Below, in pieces: positions 1-9,775 of a DNA stretch of 64,000 nucleotides. The position numbers and the translations under genes were made by a program. This DNA comes from Hexactinellida sp. DTS-2022 (taxonomy: Eukaryota > Porifera > Hexactinellida), in assembly GCA_028753945.1 (NCBI GenBank), contig JAPNXP010000001.1, forward strand, positions 3,710,501 to 3,774,500. The letters run 5' to 3'. How positions within the stretch are numbered: position 1 is the stretch's first letter; the number at the start of each line of letters is the position of its first letter. Under the pieces are notes generated by a model. It was not told the DNA's origin. It did not search any database and was given only the letters and a program-made list of their open reading frames with translations.

Positions 1-153
1 CTCAAATGATTATATTCCACAAATATTCGCCATTCTCGAAAATCATAACATTTTCTTGGGCCAAAATGGGGCTTGAAATCAATAATCGCCCGGCTACTAT
101 TCAAGGCAATACGGTAATACCATTGAGGAAAATATTTTGATAGCAAACTCAAC
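1..153 (-). CDS. Unrecognised coding exon at window edge (partial)
   Basis: Read on the minus strand from 153, after a pyrimidine-rich tract ending in CAG, one frame stays open to the window edge for about 50 codons. It has a protein-like composition, with segments such as KYFPQWYYRIAL and IIDFKPHFGPRKCYDFREWR. The overlapping minus-strand frame at 357-97 is also open and reads into the same place one frame off. The segment is therefore either an exon beginning at 153 or a frameshifted coding relic. I do not recognise the family. It could belong to a gene beyond the left edge, to the 3' part of the WNK gene, or to a TE. The coding nature is inferred from codon-like openness in AT-rich DNA and from the acceptor-like site. 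Confidence 0.4.
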
Positions 154-443
154 CTGATAGGTAAGAAAATCGTCATGAGTAATACTACGCAAGTCCGATT
201 CCATTTCTGAAATAAGGACATTTTCACATGCATTTATGTAGCAGGGATCCGGTAATGAAGAAAAATTGTAATTATATTGCCAAAATGTGGTAATAAACGA
301 TAGTGTCGAGTTAATTTGGACATTGATGCTACAGTTAGAGATTATATTATTAAACATCTGCTTGTTGATACTTTAATTGCCTAATTTATGCATGGAAAGA
401 TAGATGAGCAACCAGGGTAAATAAAATTCCAGAATTTTTTAAT

Positions 444-1650
444 AAAAAAATCCAAAATTGCAGCCTGTGCTGACGCATGTTCCTTTGGTGGCACTATATT
501 TTGGTGGTGGTTTATTGATAGTGCCTCCAAAGGAACATGCTGTCGGCACAGGCTGCAATTTTGGATTTTTTTTCGCCATGTCATCATCACTATGAAGGTG
601 TCAGATTATTTCAAAAAGGTGTTACACAAGGCATCGACCCTTAGAGTGGTGGAAGTTTCCATTTAGTTCACTTCATTTTAGAGATATTCAAGTTTGAGTA
701 GAATATAATAGCTGATGACTCAGCATTTTTTATGTGAGTGTTGGGTCATCACCCAACATCAACTAACCCATTTTAAATATCGAATTAACAAAATTGTAAA
801 AACACATTTTTTTTGCGATGGCATCATCACCTCAAGGTATCAAGGCCCACTTGTATAGGTGGCACGTGCCATAAGGACCAATTGATAAATTGAAAGTTTG
901 TTTCTATCTTCTATGATCTCTGAGATTTATGATATTTAGCTAATTAGTATAAAAATTTATTTAATGTATTAATTATTAAACACCATTATAATATACAGCA
1001 AAATAAATTAAGTTCAAATATTTGCAATTAATAATAATTTAAATTGAATTTCACTATAATATTTGAATTCCACGCACTCGATAACCCCAATAATCTAATT
1101 GGAACCGTCTCTATAAGTTAAATACAGAATGAATGAATTATAATAAATTACGTCAGTACATTAATTGTGCAAGAATATTCTCGCAGAAATAAATATAATC
1201 ACTTAATCTGTCGTTGTTGTGGAATGTAAAATGTTAGGTTTCAATTAGAAAATAGAAGCCTACTCGATCGCACAAGTTGAATCAATATAATTATTACAAG
1301 TTGAACCAATAGAATTAGATTTAACAGTTTTATTGAAATTGAAGTGTGAGTAAACAAAGGAAATTTGCAACTCAATTGTGGCACAATCTAAGCCCAATTT
1401 GAAAATTCGTGCACTGTGAAAAGGTGTAGAATTTAATTCTCTATACGTACATGTAAATTTTATCAAGCTCAATTTAAATTATTTCATGTTATGAGCCATA
1501 ATTAGTTTAAATAGGTGTTGAAATCATTTGATAAAAAATCGTAACCCCAGGAGCAAATTAGACGGTCACTCCGCAACTACATGCCAAGTTTCAGCCCTCA
1601 ATGTATACAGGTATGGCTAGGGCACCTGCTACGGAGAAAATAAAAAATAA
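444..1650 (+). repeat. Composite hairpin-headed repeat, copy 1
   Basis: Starts with a hairpin (444-572) of two ~54-base arms around a ~20-base loop rich in GGTGG. The body follows (TCATCACCTCAAGG motif near 825, then a segment around 1250-1480), and then a conserved block near 1528-1640 containing TTTCAGCCCTCAATGTATA. It ends in a TAAAAA-rich tail that runs straight into copy 2. An extra segment at about 575-820 is shared with 43860-44030. No coding capacity is seen. The same order recurs at 1657-2574, 34006-34527 (deleted), 41890-42783 and, reversed, 50282-51171. Confidence 0.75.
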
Positions 1651-1656
1651 AAAATA

Positions 1657-2574
1657 AAAAAAATCCAAAATTGCAGCCTGTGCCGACGCATGTTCCTTTG
1701 GTGGCACTATATTTTGGTGGTGGTTTATTGATAGTGCCTCCAAAGGAACATGCTGTCGGCACAGCTGCAATTTTGGATTTTTTTTCGCCAAGTCATCAAC
1801 GCCTCAAGGTGCCAAGAACCATTTGTTAATTGGTCCGAGTCACAAGGGACAGTAGATAAATTTGAAGTTTGTTTCTATCATAAACCACCTTGAGTTTACT
1901 GCTATTCATTCATTATGTATTCATAATATATTATATTATTAGTTATTTATTTTAGCAATGTTATCCACGGTGATTTGTGTAAAGTCAATAAATTCCTTAT
2001 ATTATTAGATTTTCTTTAATCCATTGTATAGTAATACTACAATTAAATAGAAGCCAGCTGGAATTTATAAGTTGAATCAATATAATTATCGCGAGTTGAA
2101 TCAATAGAGTAAGATTTAACAAGTAAATCAATATAATTGCTACAAGTTGAAACAATAGAATTAGATTTAACAGTTTCACTGAAATTGAAGTGTGAGTAAA
2201 CAAAAGAAATCTTCAACTCAATTGTGGCACAAACTAAGCCCAATTTGAAAATTCGTGCACTGTGAAAAGGTGTAGAATTTAATTCTCTATCCAAATATGC
2301 AAATTTTATCAAGCTCACTATTTATTATTTAATGTTATGAGGTTTAATTAGATTAAATAGGTGTTAAAATTATTTGATCACTAATCGTAACCCCAGGTGC
2401 AAATTAGACGGTCACTTCGAAACTACATGCCAAATTTCAGCCCATAATGTATACAGGTGTGGCCAGGGCACCTGCTATGGAGAAATAAAAATAATAATAA
2501 AAATAATAAAAATATTAATAAAGGCAGTGATTCCAATACTGGGCCACTATACTATAGTATAGTCGGCACAGTAA
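1657..2574 (+). repeat. Composite hairpin-headed repeat, copy 2
   Basis: Hairpin head at 1657-1785, body at 1786-2370, conserved CAGCCC block at 2385-2490, an A/TAA-rich tract, then a terminal segment with the dyad ACTATACTATAGTATAGT ending in TCGGCACAG. The end sequence TCGGCACAG is the reverse complement of CTGTGCCGA inside the hairpin head, so the two ends can pair. It lies in direct tandem with copy 1. Confidence 0.75.
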
Positions 2575-2635
2575 TAAAGGCAGTGATTCCAATACTGGGC
2601 CACTATACTATAGTATAGTCGGCACAGTAATAAAT
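2513..2635 (+). repeat. Tandem duplication of the element's terminal unit
   Basis: A ~60-base unit (AATAAAGGCAGTGATTCC through GTCGGCACAGT) occurs twice back to back with essentially no differences. At 2824-2837 the same end, TACTGTGCCGAC, appears inverted. Between them (2640-2820) is AT-rich sequence resembling the ATTTAAATC-rich elements elsewhere, with no gene visible. Confidence 0.7.
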
Positions 2636-2937
2636 CTGATTGTTATATTGAAATCAGATTTTGATTAAATCAATTTTTAAAAAAGTAATCACAGTTATAT
2701 TTAATAATTAGTAGCCATCTTGTCCCTAATACACTTGCAAGTTATACAGGCTAAGAGGTAATAATTAATCATATCATTAAGCAGGATTAATTCCCAGCCA
2801 GGGTTGATTGAAATCGTCATTTTTACTGTGCCGACTATATTAAGATATTAGGCTAGTTTAAATTGAAAAAAACTAATTATTTTTTTAAATTGGATTTTTT
2901 TAAATTTAAATCATGATTTAAACAAAGTTAATTAAAT

Positions 2938-3138
2938 TTAACAACCATGTGAGCAATTTGTGTCTAACCTAATATCATAAAAATAATAATCTGAATGAGT
3001 TAATGTTCTTGACCTAAAATAGGTACTATGAGGAGCGAATGGAATGTCACCAATATTTATTACATTGCAAATCGTTTTATCCAAGGGTGGAATCAACTCA
3101 GGTGCTAACATCTCATTGGTATTAACAGGAAACACCAC
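2938..3138 (-). CDS. Unrecognised short coding segment
   Basis: A minus-strand frame of 66 codons with mixed, protein-like composition (for example APELIPPLDKTICNV and IPFAPHSTYFRS) in an otherwise stop-rich region. It ends in a TAA after CSHGC. No family is recognised. It may be a terminal exon or a TE relic. The flanks (2840-2937 and 3139-3400) show nothing else recognisable. Low confidence; chance is possible. Confidence 0.25.
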   Translation of the reverse strand: MVFPVNTNEMLAPELIPPLDKTICNVINIGDIPFAPHSTYFRSRTLTHSDYYFYDIRLDTNCSHGC

Positions 3139-3408
3139 TTTTTGATGTTAACAGCAATTTACTCTTCAAATAAAACTTAACAGGTGTAGAGCACAGTCAC
3201 TACTCCTTAATACCTGACTGTTTTAATTTTGTATCTGTTCTCTCTTTCTTTATCTGTAAGCGCCTCATGGCTGCTTTGTTTGTGGAGTCGTCTAATTTTT
3301 ATCTTACTATTTGTTTCTGATTATTCATGATATATTTTCTGATCTACTATTTTTACCAAATTCACACTCAATTTATCAATATCTGGGGAACTTTCTGCAA
3401 TTAACTGA

Positions 3409-4240
3409 TCGTCGATATAGAAGAAAAACTAGAGGTAGGCGGTCTGGACTTTTAGTAAAATCCAGGGAATCTACAAAATCAATTCCAACCCATGCGACAA
3501 GCTACTGGATGAGAACAAGGAGTACTGTGATTCCCTCAGACCGAAGGATTGCCTACTGGGGTCACAAAATCATTTGAAATATCTTTCATCAAACGGAAAG
3601 ATAGGATAAAATTCGGCGTATGGAATGCCCGCTCTGTTAACAACAAAGTTGATTCTATCTCAGATATAGTAATTTCTAACAATATTGATATTTACAATAA
3701 CGGAGACGTGGATTACTGAAGGGAAAGAACACTCACTGTGCATGTTGCGTGACTTACATCCAGGCTACAAATTGAAAAGTCTTCCACGAGCAATGCGAGG
3801 TGGGGACTAGCATTATTATACAGGAGTGATTTTAATGAAAAACTAAATAGAGGTCAGTCTTATGTTTCTTTTGAGTATCTAGACCTGACTATATCATCCG
3901 GCAATTTATTCTGTCGGAAAAACAAAATATCTTTCAGCCAATTTCTTTGGGATTTCTCAAACTTAATTGGATGTATAATTACCTCACAAACACAGATTAT
4001 TCTTGCGGGTGATTTCAATAGAAATTTTGAACTGTTATCAGATTCACAAGCTAGTCAATTTATGGTTCATCTCGATACTTTTGACCTGCAACAACATGTA
4101 AAAGTTCCAACCCACTGCTCTGGTCATCTGTTGGACCTAGTTAATACGAAACGCTCGAATAGCGCTATTATCATTACAACTAGCGTTTTCTCTGATACAC
4201 CATCGGAACACTCCTACGTGATATACGATGTAACTTTCCA
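3409..4240 (+). pseudogene. LINE (CR1/L2-like) endonuclease domain, decayed
   Basis: Pieced together over frameshifts and stops, the plus strand encodes an AP-endonuclease domain of a non-LTR retrotransposon. It has a start resembling FGVWNARSVNNK, then ITETWIT, a PGYK segment, the catalytic-type LAGDFN near 4008, THCSGHLLDLV near 4110, and S-EHSYV near 4208. The order matches endonuclease domains of CR1/L2/Rex-type elements. At least three breaks are visible, so the fragment is dead. It is cut at 4241 by the Harbinger element and resumes at 7314-7325, then again after a second insertion at 7518. Removing both insertions rejoins a sequence encoding VTFQLLND. Reverse transcriptase was not found downstream. 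Confidence 0.75.
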
Positions 4241-4254
4241 GGGGCCTTATTCAC

Positions 4255-4615
4255 TAAACTACTTAAACTTAAGTATAGTTAAAACTAAGTAAAAACTTAG
4301 TTTTACTTAGTATTTATCTAAAACTAAGTCAAAACTAAGTTATAACTAAGTATTTGGGTAGCTTAGATAGCAAAAACTAAGTTGGTATTCACTAAGTAAA
4401 ACTAAGTTTTTACTTAGTATTTATTTAGTTTTTATCGAAAACTAAGTAAAACTAAGTATTAACTAAGAATTTTGGTAGCTTAGATAGCAAAAACTAAGTT
4501 CGTATTCACAAAGGAAAACTAAGTAAAAACTTAGTTTTTACTTAGTTTATATCGAAAACTATGTAAATACTTAGTTATTACTTAGTTTTCCTTTCGAAAC
4601 TAAGTATTTATTAAA
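4255..4615. repeat. Left subterminal ACTAAGT/ACTTAGT array of Harbinger
   Basis: About 350 bases packed with ACTAAGT and its complement ACTTAGT in alternating orientation, often as AAAACTAAGT / ACTTAGTTTT. A matching array lies at 7045-7300 inside the right end. Subterminal motif arrays commonly bind element-encoded proteins. Here the Myb-like protein is the obvious candidate, by inference. Confidence 0.8.
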
Positions 4616-4875
4616 GTCTAGTACGAAGGTGACTTAACTTATCAAATTTGCTTTTATTTGATGTTTTACCATCATAAACATTCCTATTTGAATTACAATT
4701 AATGAAGTGTACAATGATGGTAACACCTTCACAAACATTTCCGAGATAGATGATTTTTCATGTACAATTATAGCAGTGTGGTAGTGATGGGAGCACTGTT
4801 CGATTAGCAGGGAAAATACATATAAATAAATCCACAAAATATAAGACGTAAAATCCTACCATTTATCACGACATA

Positions 4876-5709
4876 ATGGATATCAGCAGCAAGACTCGAT
4901 CAAAGAACTTTTCAATCCAGGAAAATAATACTCTCGTAGATCTAATTTTGGAGAATAAGGCCAAATTATTTGGAGCATTAAGTTCGTCCTTAACCTTTGA
5001 TGAAAAAAGCGATATTTGGGAAAGTATTGCTACTACCATTTCTCGAGAACATGGAAACATCAGAAGCAAGGATGATGTGTTCAAAAAATGGAGCAACATT
5101 TTGGTGAAGAACAAGCCTATCATTAGCGACAAATTGGATTCTGCTAGGAAAACAGGTGGTGGACCAGCTGAAGCTGGACTTACAGAGTTTGAATTGAAAA
5201 TTAAGGCTATCAAGGGGGTGGAAACATTTGAGGGAATCTCTTCAGGAATTGATCTTTCATTGGGAAGTAACTGTCCATCGAGTGATGTTGATTTAATGAT
5301 TACAAGTCCTATTGCAGCTTCAATACCATCACAATCGGGTTCCGAGTATGGACTAGATGTGAACCCTCCCAGAAAAAGGAGATTTACTGAAGAATTAAAC
5401 ACTGATTCTGTTAAGGAAAGCATTCTGCAAAATGAGGTTGCTAAATTAGGCGTACTGAAGAGCATTAATTCGAAAATTGAAGATTTAGCTGAGAATATCG
5501 ACAGTAAAATGGATAGAATTGCCGATAATTTGGAATTGATGGTTTCAAACCAGAACAAGCTAATTTGCCTAATGTCCAATATCTATTCTGCTGGAATGCA
5601 ACATATTCCGCCACCTTTACAGCAGTCTAGTCATTTGCTACAGGGATGTCATCAGCAACCATATTTCCCTCCACTTCATCCTTTTTACCCGCAACAGGAT
5701 AAAGATTAA
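4876..5709 (+). CDS. Harbinger Myb/SANT-like DNA-binding protein
   Basis: A 277-residue intact frame. Residues about 9-80 form a Myb/trihelix-like domain: an NFS-QEN start, a central DIWESIAT tryptophan and a late FKKWSNI tryptophan, the spacing typical of the Myb-like accessory proteins of PIF/Harbinger elements. Residues about 175-235 are heptad-rich and likely coiled coil (ESILQNEVAKL, SKIEDLAENIDSKM), which suggests oligomerisation. The C-terminal tail is rich in Gln, Pro and His. In this superfamily the accessory protein binds element DNA and brings the transposase to the nucleus and transposon ends; that role is assigned from the family. It converges on the transposase gene with 149 bases between the stops. 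The start ATG is the first in frame after the subterminal array. The antisense frame is an artefact. Confidence 0.88.
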   Translation: MDISSKTRSKNFSIQENNTLVDLILENKAKLFGALSSSLTFDEKSDIWESIATTISREHGNIRSKDDVFKKWSNILVKNKPIISDKLDSARKTGGGPAEAGLTEFELKIKAIKGVETFEGISSGIDLSLGSNCPSSDVDLMITSPIAASIPSQSGSEYGLDVNPPRKRRFTEELNTDSVKESILQNEVAKLGVLKSINSKIEDLAENIDSKMDRIADNLELMVSNQNKLICLMSNIYSAGMQHIPPPLQQSSHLLQGCHQQPYFPPLHPFYPQQDKD

Positions 5710-5858
5710 GCATCGTTGATTGGAGTAGTATAACTAAATTCCAAGAATTAGTATTTTAGTGATTAAAGAACCTTAACTGATAATTATAAATACATTATTA
5801 GTCTACAACTACTATATGTCTATGCTTTATGTATTCCATTCCACAAGTAGTATATTAA

Positions 5859-6908
5859 TTAACTAAAATAATTATTTAAAACTGATTGACGGACTGACTG
5901 TCCGCTTGTAGTAGGAACTACGTCTAAGGCCACTTCATGCTCTTCAGCTCCAACAGGCAATTCAATTTCCCATTGCAAGCCATGTTGAATGCATATATTA
6001 TGTAAAACCATCGTTGCTACAACTAAGCGACAAACTCTTTCTGGACTGTAGCATAGTGATCCTCCAGTCTTGTCCATAGATCTCCATCGACTTTTCCAAA
6101 GGCCAAAAGCACATTCGATGGTTTTACGGGTCCTCAGGAATGAACGGTTATATCTCCTTTCGCTGGGGGTTTCAGGAGACAATATTGGAGTGAGTAGATT
6201 AGGACGTAATGGATACCCGTTATCTCCTAAAAACCATCCATTTACAATTGGGACATCACCGCTGGAAATTCTCTGATTGATTCCAGACATTCGCCATATA
6301 AATGCATCATGTGTGCTTCCAGGCCACTTTGCTACCACATCAATGAATTTTAATTCGCTATCACATATAGCTTGTATGTTAATCGAATGTGTATTCTTTC
6401 GATTTACATAAATCTCTTCGTTATTTGAAGGTGCAACGATGGATACATGCGTACCATCTATACATCCAAGCACCAAAGGAAATCCGCTCTTCTGTAAAAA
6501 CGCTTCCTGTTGTTGGGTTTGTTTCATCTGGTTAGGAAATTGTATATAATCCTTAGCCACCCTGGAAAGTGCATCTGTTACGGCTGCAATACATCTAGAT
6601 ACAGAAGGCTGAGATATACCATGGGCAGTTGCGATTACAGTCTGAAATGTACCGGTTGCCATAAATTGTAACGCCACACCTAGTTGGGTGGTAGTTGGTA
6701 TTGAATGTGATCTTGCAGTACTCCGATGAAGAGATTCCACAATTTTATCGTGTAGCTGCCAAAAGATAACTCGAGTTATCCTGTAACGGCTTATAAATTC
6801 GATATCATTGTATGAATCCAGTGGATTCCTCCTATCTCTGAAAACTCTTTGATTGGTTAAACTAAGCGCAAGATATTCATCTTCAAGCAAAAAAAGAGCA
6901 AAAGCCAT
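5859..6908 (-). CDS. Harbinger (HARBI1-like) DDE transposase
   Basis: A 349-residue uninterrupted protein, normal length for the family. It has an N-terminal helical region, a helix-turn-helix segment around residues 70-110 (IATAHGISQPSVSRCI), then the DDE_Tnp_4 nuclease core: IDGTHV (Asp151), PGSTHDAF (Asp201) and RKTIECAFG (Glu265), with GDNGYPL at about 229. All three catalytic acidic residues are present. The enzyme would cut at the GGGCCTTATT ends and insert at a 3-bp target. No intron is apparent. The start is the first ATG of the frame. With the intact Myb-like partner, intact TIRs and TSD, the copy may be functional; activity itself is inference. Confidence 0.93.
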   Translation of the reverse strand: MAFALFLLEDEYLALSLTNQRVFRDRRNPLDSYNDIEFISRYRITRVIFWQLHDKIVESLHRSTARSHSIPTTTQLGVALQFMATGTFQTVIATAHGISQPSVSRCIAAVTDALSRVAKDYIQFPNQMKQTQQQEAFLQKSGFPLVLGCIDGTHVSIVAPSNNEEIYVNRKNTHSINIQAICDSELKFIDVVAKWPGSTHDAFIWRMSGINQRISSGDVPIVNGWFLGDNGYPLRPNLLTPILSPETPSERRYNRSFLRTRKTIECAFGLWKSRWRSMDKTGGSLCYSPERVCRLVVATMVLHNICIQHGLQWEIELPVGAEEHEVALDVVPTTSGQSVRQSVLNNYFS

Positions 6909-7044
6909 TTAGGATATTTGAATATCAATACTATGTAGAAACTGCTGCGGCTGATTATAAGTTCATATTTTTAAAAATTACCTACTTATTAAGAAAGAAA
7001 TGAATGATTATGTGCATTATTCAACAAACTATGCAATTGTTTTG

Positions 7045-7300
7045 CTCGTGAAACTTAGTTTTAGAATGAATTACTTAGATCAATCTAAGTAAAACTTAGT
7101 TATTGCTAAGTTTTTAGGAACTTAGTTAAACTTAGCTAAAACTTAGTTTTAAGTTAGTTTTGTAGGAAAGCTAAGTTAAAACTAAATATTTTTTAAGCTT
7201 AAGCAAATGGATGAAAACTTAGCAAAAACTAAGTTTTCAGTTAGTTTAGAGTTAAGTCTAAGTTAAGTTTAAGTTAAGTTTAAGTTAAGTAAGTTTAGTG
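7045..7300. repeat. Right subterminal ACTTAGT array of Harbinger
   Basis: Dense copies of ACTTAGT, AACTTAG and TAAGTTTAAGTTAAG immediately inside the right terminal repeat. It mirrors the left array. Confidence 0.75.
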
Positions 7301-7325
7301 AATAAGGCCCCAGCTCCTAAACGAT

Positions 7326-7509
7326 CAGGCTTTCATCAGACAAAATTTCCCGCGTGCCTAGATTTAATTTGAGCTCGCTCACACGCGCCTAAATTACTCA
7401 TTTTGTATTACGTCTATGGAAGCATCTGTCGATTTTCGCGCGCCTAGAAATGTTTCCTTCCAAATTCACGCGCCTTTAGGCGCGCTGCATACGCCTGGAT
7501 GAAACCCTG
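7326..7509. mobile_element. hAT-type short element (184 bp), family A
   Basis: Ends CAGG...CCCTG, with perfect 8-bp target duplications TAAACGAT at 7318-7325 and 7510-7517. The interior is rich in CGCGCCTA motifs. A second member lies at 19779-19970. It sits in the LINE relic just right of the Harbinger element. Confidence 0.88.
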
Positions 7510-7517
7510 TAAACGAT

Positions 7518-8290
7518 CAAAAGTTTTAGTCAAATTTAGAAAATTAAAAGGATTAAATTTGACCTATCAATCCTCTATAGGTGTCTGCGTTGTTGATCTC
7601 CTGGATCGTGGTATTTTCGCCGCATTACAGACTCCTTGCGTAGAATTATTTCATCCGTGTCCCTCTCCCTCTTGCTTACATAGATAGCACTTGTAAATTT
7701 TTGTTCGATTAAACTCTCGTGAATAATCAGTGTGTACTCCCCCGTATGGGCGCGGGCGCGTGGGTAGACTGCGTCTTGGTTGTTAACCTGCGGGATCTCG
7801 AAAGTATGAAACATGCCCCGTTCCATCAGGCGAGTACTTGATTAACCTTGGGAAGTTCTTTTCCTCTCCAATCGCAATCTGTATCGACTCCCTTTTCTAT
7901 CAGCTGGGTTCGAATTCTAATCATAAATGCTTTGGCATCTTCATCAAATATGTCAGGCTCAGACTACTGGACTCCAGTCAAGTTCTAACTGAGGACTCAA
8001 GTTTTCAGGGTAACTGAGAGATCATGTTTGCCCAGGCCTGTTGATTCGTCTGCCTGGTTACTGAGAATAACAGTATATAATCGTGGAGGAGTAAAAAGAT
8101 GTGTTGCATGATCTTTTGAGCCGGATGAGATTTTGAGACAATAGTATTAGCAAATCAAGGCTGTGCTAATAGAAATGATACAATGATATTTTGAGACGCT
8201 ATAAAAGGAATTTTCGACTTAATTTCACTTTTTATTATTGAATTTATGAATATTCTAATTATAGATCATACTAGTTGAGATAAACCATAT
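7518..8290. other. No gene recognised; possible retroelement remnant
   Basis: The first bases continue the LINE relic. From about 7575 to 7830 a GC-richer block, open on the minus strand for 83 codons, contains CCAGGAGATCAACAAC and resembles terminal sequence of an LTR element, but no second copy or protein domain confirms this. 7840-8290 shows nothing recognisable. Confidence 0.3.
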
Positions 8291-8296
8291 ACGTAC

Positions 8297-8700
8297 ACTA
8301 ACCGACCAAAAGTATTTGAAAAACAGGAATTTTTTGCAGACACAAGTTGCCTATTTAGCGTATTAAAGGCTGTTTAAAGTTTTAACTACTCTGAATTGAA
8401 GTTAAATGTATTCTACAGTTATAGATGATAGACTTCAATATATTCTTCTCAAAAATGATTTACACACAAATTAACACCTTCAGGTCATGAATATCCCACG
8501 GTGTAGAAGAGCACGTATCCAGGCCTGTTTTAGTTCAGGTGAATTTTAGGCATCTAGAATAACGGAATTGGATCATCTGAGTTGCAATTACTTTTACAAC
8601 AGGTGATGCAGTAAACAAACATAACCATAACAACCAATATAACTGGTGGATAGATACGTAAATATGAATTTATATGTTATACTATATGCTGAAATAAATG
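8297..8700 (+). repeat. Tc1/mariner-type short element, diverged copy
   Basis: ACACTAACCGACCAAAAGTATTTGAA opens a family also at 16060-16165 (partial), 26425-26770, 38768-39140, 40896-41265 and, reversed, 62780-63030. Shared landmarks include a GCAGACACAA block, a GTTTAAAC-like block and a CACGTGCCACTTGTGGC block in the better copies. Confidence 0.55.
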
Positions 8701-9074
8701 GTAATAATTAAAAATTATTTGAGGTGAGAAAATATATACTCTCTTTCCACCTAAATGCTCACTGTGAAAAGTTAGAAGACCAAATAGCCATATCTCAAAT
8801 TGTAATTTATTATAATTTATATAAATGAGTTAAACACTTGACTACTTGATTAATCTAGTAGAACGTGTGAATAATAAACTAATCACAGCCCTCACAAAGT
8901 AGAGTAAACTAGCGACAGCCAACCAAAATAAAAAGAACTAATGACAATTTCAGTGTTCGCAATAATGACAACTAAAAAAAAAAAATTCGCCCTAATACAT
9001 GCACTCTTTCCAGAAGCATATTTATTGTAACAAAATACAAAGGAAAATACTACAATAAATAAGAAGAACCTCAC

Positions 9075-9335
9075 CATGTTCTTGACAAGCTCGTTAGATG
9101 AATATTCTTGAAGTGAGAAACCGAATTCCAAAGTTGTGTTTGCCGAAATAAGAAAACATATCAATTTATCACCAGTAATACCTGTGAGAGTCAATCGAAC
9201 ATTTCGTTTAGAATGTTGCAATTCTTCCAAATGCTTCTCAGACAAAGTGGGTGATAGTAAATTCTTGTGGGATTTGCAAGAAGCCATTGTGTGGAATCTA
9301 CTTTGAATCTCATTAATGCCATTGTAGTTTGCCCC
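9075..9335 (-). CDS. WNK kinase exon: second PF2/CCT-like domain
   Basis: Minus-strand exon of 87 codons, phase 0 at both ends. Acceptor is AATTTAG before 9335; donor is ATG|GTGAGG after 9075. The second half, from RNVRLTLTGITGD through LEFGFSLQEYSSNELVKNM, has the hydrophobic pattern of the PF2/CCT fold found in WNK and OSR1/SPAK proteins (a beta strand, a polar turn, then F-F-L-E and a helix ending in LV-M). WNK proteins usually have a second such domain after the first, which fits its place as the most 3' exon seen. In WNKs these modules bind RFxV-type peptides and downstream kinases. The match is weaker than for the kinase exons. The next exon (continuing this domain) was not found between 1 and 9074. 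Confidence 0.65.
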
Positions 9336-9419
9336 CTAAATTCAATTAGATAATAAAAAGTCACCATTAAATAATACAAATTAACTGCAAGAATAATAAA
9401 TAATTTAACATATACTACG

Positions 9420-9775
9420 GGTGTTCAATAATTTCTGATCACCGGTTGTGGGGATAAATTATCCTAGAGTTGCTTTATTAGCAACTCGGGTTGTGGCAAA
9501 AATAGTTGCTAATAGACGAATTTGCTAATAGGGGAATTTTGTTTTTTTAAAAGAGTAAACATGATTTTAGGTAGTTATTCGTCATTCTCATTCTCTTAAT
9601 TAATATAGTAAGTACTAGAAATGATAATGAAAATACACATTATCATCCTCCTCATGGTAATTCTTGATTAGCTACTGGTTTCATAAGAGCATACAGTTTT
9701 CCTGGAAAATGCTGAAAGAGGGCAATGGAACGGGAAAAGTAGTATATAACAGAGACCCCACTTTGGATAGTTTTA
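9420..9775 (+). repeat. Diverged copy of the TTGCTTTATTAGCAA element
   Basis: AGTTGCTTTATTAGCAAC, then TTGCTAATAGGGGAATTTT, then a region with CATTCTCATTCTCTTAAT. The same order occurs at 26791-27060, so both are members of one family (see 26791-28011). The start at 9420 lacks a clear terminal TA. Confidence 0.6.

Larger units (their letters stand above)
4242..7310. mobile_element. PIF/Harbinger DNA transposon, apparently complete
   Basis: A 3,069-bp element bounded by perfect 19-bp terminal inverted repeats GGGCCTTATTCACTAAACT (4242-4260 and 7292-7310). It is flanked by a 3-bp duplication CAG (4239-4241 and 7311-7313). It contains the two genes expected of this superfamily in convergent orientation: a Myb-like DNA-binding protein (4876-5709, plus) and a DDE transposase (5859-6908, minus), both uninterrupted. 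A 3-bp TSD fits the superfamily, although TWA is the classic target. The insertion split the LINE relic, which restores cleanly when the element and one CAG are removed. Confidence 0.93.

Noticed and set aside
4866-5579. Long minus-strand open frame (237 codons)
   Set aside because: It is antisense to the Harbinger Myb-like gene and has no domain; the plus-strand protein explains the region.
7575-7826. LTR retrotransposon end
   Set aside because: Composition is suggestive, but there is no second LTR, primer-binding site or coding domain nearby; recorded only as a possibility.
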